The notes below the pieces were generated by a model. It ran no database searches. It was not told where the DNA came from and worked only from the letters and a program-made list of their open reading frames with translations. From Virgisporangium ochraceum (GTDB taxonomy: Bacteria; Actinomycetota; Actinomycetes; Mycobacteriales; Micromonosporaceae): DNA of 60,922 bases. Position 1 is the stretch's first letter. Each line of letters begins with the position of its first letter. A program made the position numbers and the translations under genes. This document shows, in pieces, positions 33,760-41,975 of the stretch. The stretch is from NCBI RefSeq assembly GCF_016863655.1, contig NZ_BOPH01000079.1, forward strand, positions 1 to 60,922. The letters are read 5' to 3'.

Positions 33760-36003
33760 GCCGTCGATCGCGGCCGCGTCGACTGCCTCCGCCAGCGTCG
33801 GCGTGCCCGGTTGGGGACGCCCGAAGTAGTAGCCCTGCGCCACGTCGCAGCCCATCGCCCGCAGCAGCTCGGCCGATCCGAGGTCCTCCACGCCCTCGGC
33901 GACCAGCACGAGGCCGAGCGAGTGGGCCAGCTCGATGGTCGAGCGCACGATCGCGGCGTCACGCTGCTTGGTCACGATGTGCTGCACGAACGAGCGGTCC
34001 AGCTTGAGTTCCTGGACGGGCAGGTCGCGGAGGTAGGCGAGCGAGCACTGGCCGGTGCCGTAGTCGTCGATCGAGAGCTTGATCCCCAGCGCCGACAACG
34101 CGTGCAGCGTCCGGTTCGACCGCTCCGGGTCGACCATGATCATGGTCTCGGTGATCTCCAGGATCAACGCGTCGGCCGCGACGCCGGCGTCCGTCAACGC
34201 CGACGTCATGTGGTCTACCAGGCCCTCGTCGAGCAGCGACGTCACCGACAGGTTCACCGAGACGGTCGCCAGCGGGTCCGACAGCCGCCACTGCCGCACC
34301 TGGACCAGCGCGGTGCGCAGCACGTGCCCGGTCAACGCGGGCATCAGGGAGTTGTTCTCCGCGGTCTGCACGAACCGGTCGGGACCGATCAGCCCGCGGG
34401 TCGGGTGCTGCCAGCGCACCAGCGCCTCCGCGCCCACGACCCGGCCGGACAGGCTGCACTTCGGCTGGTAGTACACGACGAGCTGGTCGGGGTCGTGCCG
34501 CAGCACGTCGCGCAGCTCCGCGATCAGCTGCAGCCGCTCGCGGCTGTTGTCGTCGCGGTCGGGGTCGTAGCGGGCGTGACCGGTGTGGTTGACCTTGGCG
34601 TCGTACATCGCCACGTCGGCGTGCCGCATGAGGTCGGTGCGGTCCAGCGAGTCCACCGGGGCGCAGGCGATCCCGATGCTCGGCTCGACCTGCAGCGCGA
34701 GCCCGGCCACCGAGATCGGCGCGCAGATCGCGGCGGCGATGCGCCCCGCGCACGCGAGCACGTCGAAGTCGGCGTCGCGGCCGGGCATCAGCAGCGCGAA
34801 CTCGTCGCCGCCGAGCCGCACGAGCACGTCGCCGGCGGTGATCGTGGTGCGCAGGCGGGAGCCGACGGTCAGCAGCACGTCGTCGCCGGTCGCGTGGCCG
34901 AGGGAGTCGTTGACCTCCTTGAACCGGTCGAGGTCGATGAGCAGCAGGTACATGAACTCGCCGGGACGCATCCCGGGCAGCCCGGCCTCGATCGTCTCGT
35001 AGAGCAGCCGGCGGTTCCCGAGGCCGGTCAGCTCGTCGGTGCGGGCCTCCAGCCGCACACGGGCGATGTCGGCGACCGCGAGGAACCCGTCGATGATCCG
35101 GCCGGTCGCCGCGACCAGCGTGGCCGCGGCGACCAGCACCACGGCCAGCGGCAGCGGACGCACCGAGGCGTACACGAGCACACCGATCGCCACCAGCACC
35201 GACGTGATCGGCGCGGTGAGCATCCAGGGACGGTCGACCCGCACGTCCGACCGGCGCTGCGGCCGCCACGCGCCGAAGGCGACGATCGCCAGGCCGACCG
35301 CCCACAGCGCGTCGAGCGGGGTGCCGACCTCGTACACGCCGATCGCCACGCGGTACGTGTAGACGGTGTCGGCGACGGCGAACGTCACCAGCCCGGCGCC
35401 GATCCAGCCGTAGAAGCCGGGCGACCCGCCGCGCAGCACCAGCACCCCGATCACCATCGCGACCAGCGTCGCGTCGCCGACCGGGTAGGCGGCGGCGATC
35501 AGAACGTGCACCAGGCTGTCGCCGCCGCTGGTGGTGTTGGCCACGACGGGGGCGATGACCGCGCCGATCAGCGCGGCCGCGCCGAGGAACGTGACGAGGC
35601 CGTCGAGCAGGAGACCCCGGCCGACCTTCCGGTTGCCGGCCCGCACCCCGGCCAGCAGTCCGACCGCCGCGATGGGGTACATCGCCAGGTAGCAGAGGTC
35701 GGACAGCGCCGGTGACGGCATCGGGTCGAGATGGGACACCCAGCTGTCGTAGAGGATGTCGCCCACGGCGTACGCGAGGAGACCGGCGGCGATCGGCCAG
35801 CTCCAGGCCCGGTCGCCGGGCCGCTTCACCCCGCGCAGGGCCACGATGACCGCCGAGACCACCTGCGCGCCGTTGCCGATCACCCCGTCGCGGACGGCGG
35901 TGGGGACCACCTCCACGGGCAGCACGAGCAGCACGATGTAGACGAGCACGGCGACCGCCTGGACGCACAGCAGCGCCGTGACAGCACGTGTCCAGGTGAT
36001 CAC
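33730..36003 (-). CDS. Membrane GGDEF-EAL cyclic-di-GMP turnover protein
   Basis: 757 residues. About nine N-terminal helices (1-310) form a membrane sensor. A GGDEF domain (about 325-485) has the intact RLGGDEFALL active site and FKEVNDSLGH. An EAL domain (about 500-745) has GAEALVRW, NLSV, EITET, DDYGTG, KLDRSF and AEGVE all present. Both diguanylate cyclase and phosphodiesterase sites look competent, so net activity depends on signals. The inhibitory RxxD site is not obvious. The GTG start is 36003. Confidence 0.93.
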   Translation of the reverse strand: MITWTRAVTALLCVQAVAVLVYIVLLVLPVEVVPTAVRDGVIGNGAQVVSAVIVALRGVKRPGDRAWSWPIAAGLLAYAVGDILYDSWVSHLDPMPSPALSDLCYLAMYPIAAVGLLAGVRAGNRKVGRGLLLDGLVTFLGAAALIGAVIAPVVANTTSGGDSLVHVLIAAAYPVGDATLVAMVIGVLVLRGGSPGFYGWIGAGLVTFAVADTVYTYRVAIGVYEVGTPLDALWAVGLAIVAFGAWRPQRRSDVRVDRPWMLTAPITSVLVAIGVLVYASVRPLPLAVVLVAAATLVAATGRIIDGFLAVADIARVRLEARTDELTGLGNRRLLYETIEAGLPGMRPGEFMYLLLIDLDRFKEVNDSLGHATGDDVLLTVGSRLRTTITAGDVLVRLGGDEFALLMPGRDADFDVLACAGRIAAAICAPISVAGLALQVEPSIGIACAPVDSLDRTDLMRHADVAMYDAKVNHTGHARYDPDRDDNSRERLQLIAELRDVLRHDPDQLVVYYQPKCSLSGRVVGAEALVRWQHPTRGLIGPDRFVQTAENNSLMPALTGHVLRTALVQVRQWRLSDPLATVSVNLSVTSLLDEGLVDHMTSALTDAGVAADALILEITETMIMVDPERSNRTLHALSALGIKLSIDDYGTGQCSLAYLRDLPVQELKLDRSFVQHIVTKQRDAAIVRSTIELAHSLGLVLVAEGVEDLGSAELLRAMGCDVAQGYYFGRPQPGTPTLAEAVDAAAIDGLSRHQMVKS

Positions 36004-36083
36004 GCTGCCTAAATCGGTCGGCTGGCGCCGATCCTGGACGGTTTTGTCATTGTGGTGGCGAGAAAAGGCGAGACACTGTCAAC

Positions 36084-36431
36084 GTGACCCGAGTGACGCA
36101 CACCGCAGTGACGCACACAGCCCGCGTCGCATGGGACGGCGCGCTGGCGATCGTGGGCGCCGCCCACTTCGACGACCTGTACGGATGGCTCGCCCCGACG
36201 CTGGGTGACCTGCTCGGCGCCGAGGCGCTGCGGGCCTTCGCCGAGACCCGCTACCTGCTGCGCTACTCCGCCCGGCCCGACGCCCCGCACGTCGAGGCCG
36301 GCCGGTGGAGAGCCCGCCTGGAGGACCTGGTCGACCGCGACCCGGCGCTGGCCGCGCCGGTGCGTGAGCTCGCCTACGAGACGCGCCTGCGCCTGCGCGA
36401 ACTGGTTCCACCGCTCACGCTGGCCAGCTGA
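36084..36431 (+). CDS. Hypothetical helical protein
   Basis: 115 residues, GTG start at 36084 and divergent from the GGDEF-EAL gene. A tandem VTHTAVTHTA at the N-terminus comes from a duplicated GTGACGCACAC sequence. The rest is Arg/Leu/Ala-rich and helical (LGDLLGAEALRAFAETRYLL, RWRARLEDLVDRDPAL). It ends 6 nt from the stop of the convergent aldo/keto reductase. No family recognised. Confidence 0.6.
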   Translation: MTRVTHTAVTHTARVAWDGALAIVGAAHFDDLYGWLAPTLGDLLGAEALRAFAETRYLLRYSARPDAPHVEAGRWRARLEDLVDRDPALAAPVRELAYETRLRLRELVPPLTLAS

Positions 36432-36437
36432 CCGGCG

Positions 36438-37433
36438 TCAGGCGCTGTCGTTCAGGTGCCGCACCTGTTCGTCGCTGAGCCGCAGGTCGATCGCGGGCAC
36501 GATGGTCTCGAACTGCTCCCAGGTGCGCGGGCCCATCAGCGCGAACGCCCGCGGGTCCCGCCGCTGCAGCAGCCAGGCCAGGGCGACCTGGTTGCCGGTG
36601 GCGCCGACCTCCTTCGCCACGGTGTGCACGGCCTCCAGCGCCTTCGCGTTGCCGTACAGCGGCCAGAACCGGTGCTTCTCGGGGTCGGCGCTGTCGTAGA
36701 GGTTCGCCAGGATCGGCGAGTACGCCACCAGTGAGGTGTCGCGGTGGTCGCGCAGGTAGCTGAGCATCTCCTCGCCGGCCGACGACGTGTGGTCGGTGCC
36801 CGGGTGCTGGTGCAGGTAGCTGTACCGCTGCTGCACCGCCACGGGTGCCGCCCAGCCGTTCTGCGCGGCGAGCGCGCGCACGCGGTCCAACCGCCAGGTG
36901 CGGACGTTGCTCCAGCCGATGAAGCGGGCCTTGCCCGCGACGACGATCTCGTCGAGGGCCGCCAGGGTCTCCTCCAACGGCGTCGCGCGGTCGTCGACGT
37001 GCACGTAGAACAGGTCGACGTGGTCGACTCCGAGCCGCTTCAGGCTGCCGTCGATGCCGCGCCGGACGGTGTCGGCGCCGGCGCCCTCGAACCGGACGTG
37101 CGGCCACGGGTCGTCACCGGCCTCCTGAGCCGCGTGCAGCTCGGGGACGTTGACCGGCAGGCCGGCGACCTTCGTGGCGACGAACGCCCGGTTGCGGTTG
37201 CCGTTCCTCGACAGCCACTTGGCGAGCAGCTGTTCGCTCTCGCCGCCCTGGTACTGCGGGCCTCCCCACCACATGTAGCAGTTGGCGGTGTCGAGGAAGT
37301 CGCCGCCGGCGTCGGCGAAGGCGTCGAGCATGCGGAACGACGTGGCCTCGTCGGTGGCGGTGCCCATCTGCATGCAGCCCAGGCCGAGCTGGCTCACCTG
37401 GACGCCGGTGGTGCCGAGTTCGATCTTCTCCAT
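36438..37433 (-). CDS. Aldo/keto reductase
   Basis: 331 residues. The catalytic Asp/Tyr lie in FLDTANCY, Lys in FVATKVAG and His in LFYVHVDD, so the AKR tetrad is complete. An unusual Trp-Trp segment (YMWWGGPQYQGGESEQLL) follows the Tyr. The C-terminus with LMGPRTWEQFE binds cofactor. The ATG at 37433 was chosen because the upstream frame crosses a terminator. A 16-bp palindrome 17 nt before the start suggests control by a dedicated regulator not encoded here. It is only distantly similar to the other AKR (16898-17878). Confidence 0.92.
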   Translation of the reverse strand: MEKIELGTTGVQVSQLGLGCMQMGTATDEATSFRMLDAFADAGGDFLDTANCYMWWGGPQYQGGESEQLLAKWLSRNGNRNRAFVATKVAGLPVNVPELHAAQEAGDDPWPHVRFEGAGADTVRRGIDGSLKRLGVDHVDLFYVHVDDRATPLEETLAALDEIVVAGKARFIGWSNVRTWRLDRVRALAAQNGWAAPVAVQQRYSYLHQHPGTDHTSSAGEEMLSYLRDHRDTSLVAYSPILANLYDSADPEKHRFWPLYGNAKALEAVHTVAKEVGATGNQVALAWLLQRRDPRAFALMGPRTWEQFETIVPAIDLRLSDEQVRHLNDSA

Positions 37434-37450
37434 GACCTCGACGCTATGGG

Positions 37451-37466
37451 TTCGAGTGCACTCGAA
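37451..37466. promoter_or_regulatory. Perfect 16-bp palindrome TTCGAGTGCACTCGAA
   Basis: It lies 17 nt upstream of the aldo/keto reductase ATG and 5 nt downstream of a terminator, so it falls in that gene's promoter. Sites built on GTGCAC with flanking symmetric arms are typical of MerR-family operators in actinobacterial oxidoreductase promoters, and that family is the likeliest binder. Confidence 0.6.
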
Positions 37467-37471
37467 CGCAA

Positions 37472-37504
37472 GGCCGCCGGCCGACCTCGGGTCGGCCGGC
37501 GGCC
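37472..37504 (-). terminator. Intrinsic terminator hairpin
   Basis: Perfect 15-bp stem (37472-37486 with 37490-37504) and a 3-nt loop, just after the stop of the sigma-operon membrane protein gene and before the aldo/keto reductase promoter. It separates the two same-strand units. Confidence 0.8.
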
Positions 37505-37510
37505 CGGTGC

Positions 37511-38581
37511 TCAGCCGCGGCCGCCCTTGGCACCGCTGTTGACGGTGACCCCTTCGGCCATGCGCTTGATGTCGTCGTCGCTGATCGTGAGGTTCGCCGG
37601 TACCTGGATCTGCAGCACGTACCCGTTCGGCTGCGACACCAGGAGGACGCGGCCGCCGTCGTCCTGCGCCGAGAACTGCGCCCTGCGCCCGCCGACCAGC
37701 AGCGGCCACGACGCGGCGTCCTGCCCGCCGTCGGCGTTGAGGAGGAAGCCGAGCTTGCCGCCGAAGTCGGCGCTCGACGGCTGTCCCGGAACCTTGAACA
37801 CCATGTCGCTCGGGCCGACGTTGTCGAGCTCCATTCCCTGCGGCAGCAGCGTGAACGAGAACGGCGCCAGGACCGGCAGGTCGGCCTTCCGCAGCCCGTT
37901 GGCGTAGGCGACCACCTGGTCGTCGGTGATGTTCCCGGCGGTGATCAGCATCGCGGTGCCGTCGGGCTCGGTCCAGGTCAGCTGGACGCCCGGATGCGGC
38001 CGGCTGGTGGGCTTGAGGAGCGTGCCGTCGACGCCGCGGATCTTCACCGGCACCGTCGTGCCTTCGAGGCCGGCCTCGGAGGTCGCACCGACGTACAGCA
38101 TCAGCATCGGCTTGCCGTCGGAGCCGCCCTCGGGCGAGTGCATGATCATCGGACGGCCGTCGAACATGGCCACGGCCGGCGCGAGCCCGTCGACCACGCC
38201 CGTCGGCGGGGTGAACGGCACCGTGGGCAGGGTGATCCGCGGCGGACCGAGCACCACGGTGAACGCCGGCGGCGGGCTCGTCGGCGCGTCGGAGGCCCGG
38301 TCGGTGCCGAAGGACTTCGACCCGGACGGAGGGCTCGCGGCCGGCCCGCCGACGGACTCGGGGACGCCGCCGCCGTCACCCGGCAGCAGACCCGACACCA
38401 CCGGCACCCCGGCGACGCCCAGCAGCACCGCCGCGACACCGGCACCGGCCGCGCCGACACGCCGACGGCGCCGGAACAGCCGCGAGCGGGTGTGCACCCG
38501 GGCGAGCAGGCCGGCCCCGTTCGGCGCCGCGTCGGCGCGGTCGGTCAGCGTGTCCCGCACCAACATGTCGACCTCAGTCAT
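37511..38581 (-). CDS. Membrane protein paired with the SigE-type sigma factor (possible anti-sigma)
   Basis: 356 residues: a cytoplasmic N-terminal region of about 40 residues with an Arg-rich end (RSRLFRRRRRVG). A single helix follows (about 42-66), then a Pro/Ser-rich linker and an extracytoplasmic beta-rich domain of about 250 residues. The start overlaps the sigma factor stop (ATGA). Topology and coupling are those of an anti-sigma partner, but no zinc-binding HxxxCxxC motif is seen, so the mechanism is uncertain. Confidence 0.75.
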   Translation of the reverse strand: MTEVDMLVRDTLTDRADAAPNGAGLLARVHTRSRLFRRRRRVGAAGAGVAAVLLGVAGVPVVSGLLPGDGGGVPESVGGPAASPPSGSKSFGTDRASDAPTSPPPAFTVVLGPPRITLPTVPFTPPTGVVDGLAPAVAMFDGRPMIMHSPEGGSDGKPMLMLYVGATSEAGLEGTTVPVKIRGVDGTLLKPTSRPHPGVQLTWTEPDGTAMLITAGNITDDQVVAYANGLRKADLPVLAPFSFTLLPQGMELDNVGPSDMVFKVPGQPSSADFGGKLGFLLNADGGQDAASWPLLVGGRRAQFSAQDDGGRVLLVSQPNGYVLQIQVPANLTISDDDIKRMAEGVTVNSGAKGGRG

Positions 38582-39081
38582 TGTTCTCTCCTGGTGGTGA
38601 TGTTCCGGTCACTCAGGGTGGCGCGCAGGCGGGCCAGTGCCCGCGACGCCTGGACCCGCACGGTCACCGACGAGCACCCCAGCAGGGCGGCGATCCGGTC
38701 GTCGGGCAGGTCCTCGTAGAACCGCAGCACCAGCACGGCCCGCTGCTTGCGGGGCAGGGTGGCGAGCAGCGCCCACATCTCGTCGCGGGCGGCCAGCATG
38801 TGCTCGCTCCCGTCGGCGGCGGTCTCCGGCACCTCGGCGACGGGCTGTTCACTGCGCGAGGAGCGCCGCCGCCACCACGAGATGTTCTGCCGTGCCAGCG
38901 CCGTCCGCACGTAGAACTCGGCGTTCTCGGCCCGCTCGATGCGGTTCCACCGTTGATGGACCCGCGCCAGCACCTCCTGCACGAGATCCTCGGCCCGGTG
39001 CCGGTCACCCGTGAGCAGGTACGCGAAGCGGAGCAGTGCCGGTCCCCGGTTGACGACGAAGTCGTCGAAAGAGTCGTCCAC
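38578..39081 (-). CDS. RNA polymerase sigma factor, SigE-like ECF family
   Basis: 167 residues. Sigma region 2 contains FAYLLTGDRHRAEDLVQEVLARVHQRW, and region 4 contains LPRKQRAVLVLRFYEDLPDDRIAALLGCSSVTVRVQASRAL split over the HTH. This is the actinomycete SigE family, which is very numerous in Streptomyces and Actinoplanes-type genomes. The GTG at 39081 follows AGAGGAAG. It is coupled to the downstream membrane protein. It is divergent from the DedA gene; no target promoters can be assigned. Confidence 0.92.
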   Translation of the reverse strand: MDDSFDDFVVNRGPALLRFAYLLTGDRHRAEDLVQEVLARVHQRWNRIERAENAEFYVRTALARQNISWWRRRSSRSEQPVAEVPETAADGSEHMLAARDEMWALLATLPRKQRAVLVLRFYEDLPDDRIAALLGCSSVTVRVQASRALARLRATLSDRNITTRREQ

Positions 39082-39166
39082 ACGCTTCCTCTCGTTTCGG
39101 GTCTCGACTGGTACACGCCGAAAGCTCCTCGGTTTGTTACCTCCTCGCTCCGGGGAAGATCTGGGG

Positions 39167-39772
39167 ATGGCGGACTGGATCAGAAGCGTGATGGATGCCC
39201 TCGGCCCCTTCGGGGTGGGTGTCCTCATAGCGCTGGAGACGATCATTCCGCCGATCCCGTCGGAGCTCGTCCTTCCCCTGGCCGGTTTCCGCGCCAAGGA
39301 AGGCGCGATGAACGTGATCCTGGTGTGGGTGGCGGCCACGGCCGGCGGCGTCGCCGGTGCGCTGGTGCTCTACTGGCTGGGCTGGTGGCTCGGGTACGAG
39401 CGGCTGCACCGGCTGGCCGGGAAGCCCTGGTTCTTCGTCGCCAGCCAGAAGGACGTCGACCGCGGCTGCAAGCTGTTCGAGAAGAACGGCAGCTGGATCG
39501 TCGCCGCGTCCCGCTGCGTCCCGGTGCTGCGCAGCGTCGTCTCGCTGCCGGCCGGCATGACCCGGATGCCCCTGGTCAAGTTCACCGTCCTCACCGCTCT
39601 CGGCACCGGGGTGTGGAACCTCGCGTTCATCTCGGCCGGCTGGTTCCTGGCCGAGAAGTGGCAGAAGGTCGACGAGTACATGGGACCGGTGAGCATCGTG
39701 GTGATCGGCCTGATCGTCGTCGGCCTGGCGATCCTCGCCTGGCGCCGCCACCGCGAAAAGGTCGCCGCCTAG
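39167..39772 (+). CDS. DedA family membrane protein
   Basis: 201 residues with four or five hydrophobic segments. The DedA hallmarks are present: ETIIPPIPSELVLPLAG near the N-terminus and the GxxxxxxRxxPxxR-type SRCVPVLRSVVSLPAGM around residue 115. Studied DedA proteins are proton-coupled lipid (undecaprenyl-phosphate or phospholipid) translocases. The ATG at 39167 is preceded by GGGGAAGATCTGGGG. Confidence 0.9.
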   Translation: MADWIRSVMDALGPFGVGVLIALETIIPPIPSELVLPLAGFRAKEGAMNVILVWVAATAGGVAGALVLYWLGWWLGYERLHRLAGKPWFFVASQKDVDRGCKLFEKNGSWIVAASRCVPVLRSVVSLPAGMTRMPLVKFTVLTALGTGVWNLAFISAGWFLAEKWQKVDEYMGPVSIVVIGLIVVGLAILAWRRHREKVAA

Positions 39773-39861
39773 GGCTGGCAGCGGGCGGGTGGAGCGATCC
39801 GACGAGGCGACGACCACCGGAACGGAGCGCGATCGTGCCGGCCGACCGCTGGTCGGCTGGT

Positions 39862-39934
39862 GATCGACAGTGGTGGCGACTTTTCGCGGTCCGACGGGAC
39901 TGCGGACAGCAGAAAATCGCCAACACTTTCGATC
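39862..39934. repeat. Long imperfect inverted repeat between convergent genes
   Basis: Arms 39862-39893 and 39903-39934 (32 nt, about 25 pairing positions) with a 9-nt loop. Like the repeat at 13625-13685 it has GATCG/CGATC ends and sits between convergent stops. A bidirectional terminator or a dispersed palindromic element is possible. Confidence 0.55.
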
Positions 39935-39973
39935 TTGGCTGGCTCGTTGTCGGGTCCTGCTCCCGAAAGCTCT

Positions 39974-41233
39974 TCAGCTGGCGTCACCGATGTTGAAGAA
40001 CTGGTAGAGGGCCGTGCAGATGAACGCGATCACGGCCATCGAGCCGAGCAGCCAGGGCCAGACCCGCACGTACTGCGGCGTCGGGGGCGGCGTCGGCTGC
40101 GGCGTCGGCTGGGGTGCGGTCCACACCGCGGGTGGTGGCGGCGGACCCGGCACCGGCGCGACCGCCTGAGCCGGCGCGACCGCCGGCGCGACCGCGCCCT
40201 CGGCCACCGGCAGTTCGGGCTGTTCCAGCACCGTCGGGGCGATGCCGGTGCCGGCGTGCAGGAGCTGGGCCAGCAGCGGCACCCGGCTCGTGCCGCCGAC
40301 CAGGAAGATGCCGCCGAGCCGGGCGGGCTCGAGGTTCGCCTGGCGCAGCGCGCGCGTCAGCTCGCCGGTGGCCCGGCGCAGCAGCGGCGTCGCCACCCGC
40401 TCGAGCTCGCCACGCGTCAGGTGCAGCGACGCGCTCACGCCGGGAACCGCGACCGGAGCCGTCGCCGTGCGTGACAGGGTCTCCTTGGCGGCGCGCACGT
40501 CGTCCCAGAAGAGGCGGCGGTGCCGGCGGGCCAGCTCGTCGGTCGGCCGGCTGATCTCGGCCCACGCCCGCGGATGCCGCTCGGCGAGGAGGTGGCCCAG
40601 GTGGGTCACCACCGCCGCGTCGAGGTCGAGGCCGCCGAGGTCCTCGGCGCCCGCGGTGCTCACAACCGTGAACGTGGGACCGTCGTTGCGGACCAGGGCG
40701 ACGTCGAGCGTGCCGCCGCCGAAGTCGAAGATCGCCAGGACCCCGCCGGGCGGCACCGGCCGGCGCAGCGTCCCGGTGAAGTACCGGGCGGCCGCGACCG
40801 GCTCCGGAACCAGCCGCACCGGCGGCCACCCCGCCGCGACGGCCGCCTGCTGCAACCGCTGCCGCCGCACCGGTCCCCACGCCACCGGACACGTGAGCAC
40901 CACCGGCGGCAGGTGACCCACCACGCCGGTGACCGCGCGGGCGGCCTCCCGCAACGGCGCCGCGAGCACCTCGACGACGGGCAGTTCCCGGTCGCCCAGG
41001 AGCAGCGTGTGCTCGTCGATCCGCCGCTTCGGGTTCGGCTCGAAGCGGGCGGGATCCAGCGGTGCCAACCGCTGCGCGTCGCGGCCCACGCGCAGCACGC
41101 CGTCGGCGTCGAGGAAGACCGCGCTCGGCAGCACCGGCTCCCCGTCGAACAGCACCGGACGCGTCTGCCCGTCCGGCGACCGGAGCACCGCCACCGTGTT
41201 CGACGTCCCCAGGTCGATCCCCACCGCCCACAT
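39974..41233 (-). CDS. Hsp70-like ATPase with C-terminal membrane anchor
   Basis: 419 residues. The actin-like ATPase domain (about 1-340) carries phosphate-1 GIDLGTSNTVAV, phosphate-2 IFDFGGGTLDVAL and adenosine motif FLVGGTSRVPLL. Instead of a substrate-binding domain it has a Pro-rich linker with PTPQPTPPPT-type repeats and one C-terminal helix (WLLGSMAVIAFICTALYQF). The ATPase would therefore be cytoplasmic and tethered at the membrane. It is divergent from the YbaB/WXG/toxin genes with 90 nt between starts, suggesting a joint function in protein export or envelope control. Confidence 0.85.
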   Translation of the reverse strand: MWAVGIDLGTSNTVAVLRSPDGQTRPVLFDGEPVLPSAVFLDADGVLRVGRDAQRLAPLDPARFEPNPKRRIDEHTLLLGDRELPVVEVLAAPLREAARAVTGVVGHLPPVVLTCPVAWGPVRRQRLQQAAVAAGWPPVRLVPEPVAAARYFTGTLRRPVPPGGVLAIFDFGGGTLDVALVRNDGPTFTVVSTAGAEDLGGLDLDAAVVTHLGHLLAERHPRAWAEISRPTDELARRHRRLFWDDVRAAKETLSRTATAPVAVPGVSASLHLTRGELERVATPLLRRATGELTRALRQANLEPARLGGIFLVGGTSRVPLLAQLLHAGTGIAPTVLEQPELPVAEGAVAPAVAPAQAVAPVPGPPPPPAVWTAPQPTPQPTPPPTPQYVRVWPWLLGSMAVIAFICTALYQFFNIGDAS

Positions 41234-41323
41234 GACCACCGGTACGGATTCCGCGCGCGGTCCGTTCTCGGCCCCACGCGCCAGGCCCGACGCGGGACCG
41301 AGACGCGGGATAGACTCGGCCCG

Positions 41324-41626
41324 ATGTCAGCGGTATTCGAGTCCGGGTCCGACGACCGGGTGCGTGCCGTGGTCGACAGCGCGGGCCGGCTGGTCGACAT
41401 CACCATCTCTCCGGAGCTTCTGCGCAGCCCGGCGCGCAACGTCGCGCAGGCCGTCTTCGAAGCCGTCACCGGGGCGCAGCGTGCCGCGAGCCGGCCGTCG
41501 GACGGCACAGTCGCCCTCGAACGGCAGCTGGCCGACGCGCTCGCCGAGGTGACCGTCGACGCCGACCGGCGGCTGGCCGAACTGGCCACGCTGGTCGGCG
41601 ACCTGCGCCGCCACGAAGGGCGCTGA
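41324..41626 (+). CDS. YbaB/EbfC-like small protein
   Basis: 100 residues. DRVRAVVDSAGRLVDITISPELL followed by NVAQAVFEAVTGAQRA resembles the YbaB/EbfC nucleoid-associated fold, which in actinobacteria often accompanies WXG100 and ESX-type genes. The C-terminal half is helical. It is 1 nt before the WXG-like gene on the same strand. Confidence 0.7.
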   Translation: MSAVFESGSDDRVRAVVDSAGRLVDITISPELLRSPARNVAQAVFEAVTGAQRAASRPSDGTVALERQLADALAEVTVDADRRLAELATLVGDLRRHEGR

Positions 41627-41627
41627 C

Positions 41628-41975
41628 GTGGCCGACCCGTACCGGCTGAGCGTCGACGGCACCGCGCTGAACCGCGACGGGGGCGCGCTGGCCGACGAGT
41701 CCGACGACCTCGTCGGCGACCTCGCGAACCTGGCCAGGACCCTCACCGACCTCGGCGAGGCCTGGGGCGACGACGAGCTCGGCGCGTCGTTCGGCCCGGC
41801 GTACCTCGGGTTCGTGGAGCACGTCGTCTCGGCGGTGGTGACCTACGGGGACCAGATCGCCGGCACCGGGGTGGCCCTGCCCGCCGGCGGCGCGACGATC
41901 GTCGACGAGGACCGGAGCCAGGGCGACCGGGCCGCCTCGATCGTCCGTCCCACCGGTGAACCCGCCCAGTTCTGA
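41628..41975 (+). CDS. WXG100-like (ESX-type) protein
   Basis: 115 residues, GTG start at 41628. Two helices are joined by a turn at EAWGDDELGASFGPAY, an atypical W-x-G-like hinge, followed by a helix VEHVVSAVVTYGDQIAG. The length and helical-hairpin layout resemble type VII secretion substrates or their chaperones. Its stop overlaps the toxin gene start (TGATG). It probably pairs with the toxin N-terminus for secretion (inference). Confidence 0.65.
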   Translation: MADPYRLSVDGTALNRDGGALADESDDLVGDLANLARTLTDLGEAWGDDELGASFGPAYLGFVEHVVSAVVTYGDQIAGTGVALPAGGATIVDEDRSQGDRAASIVRPTGEPAQF

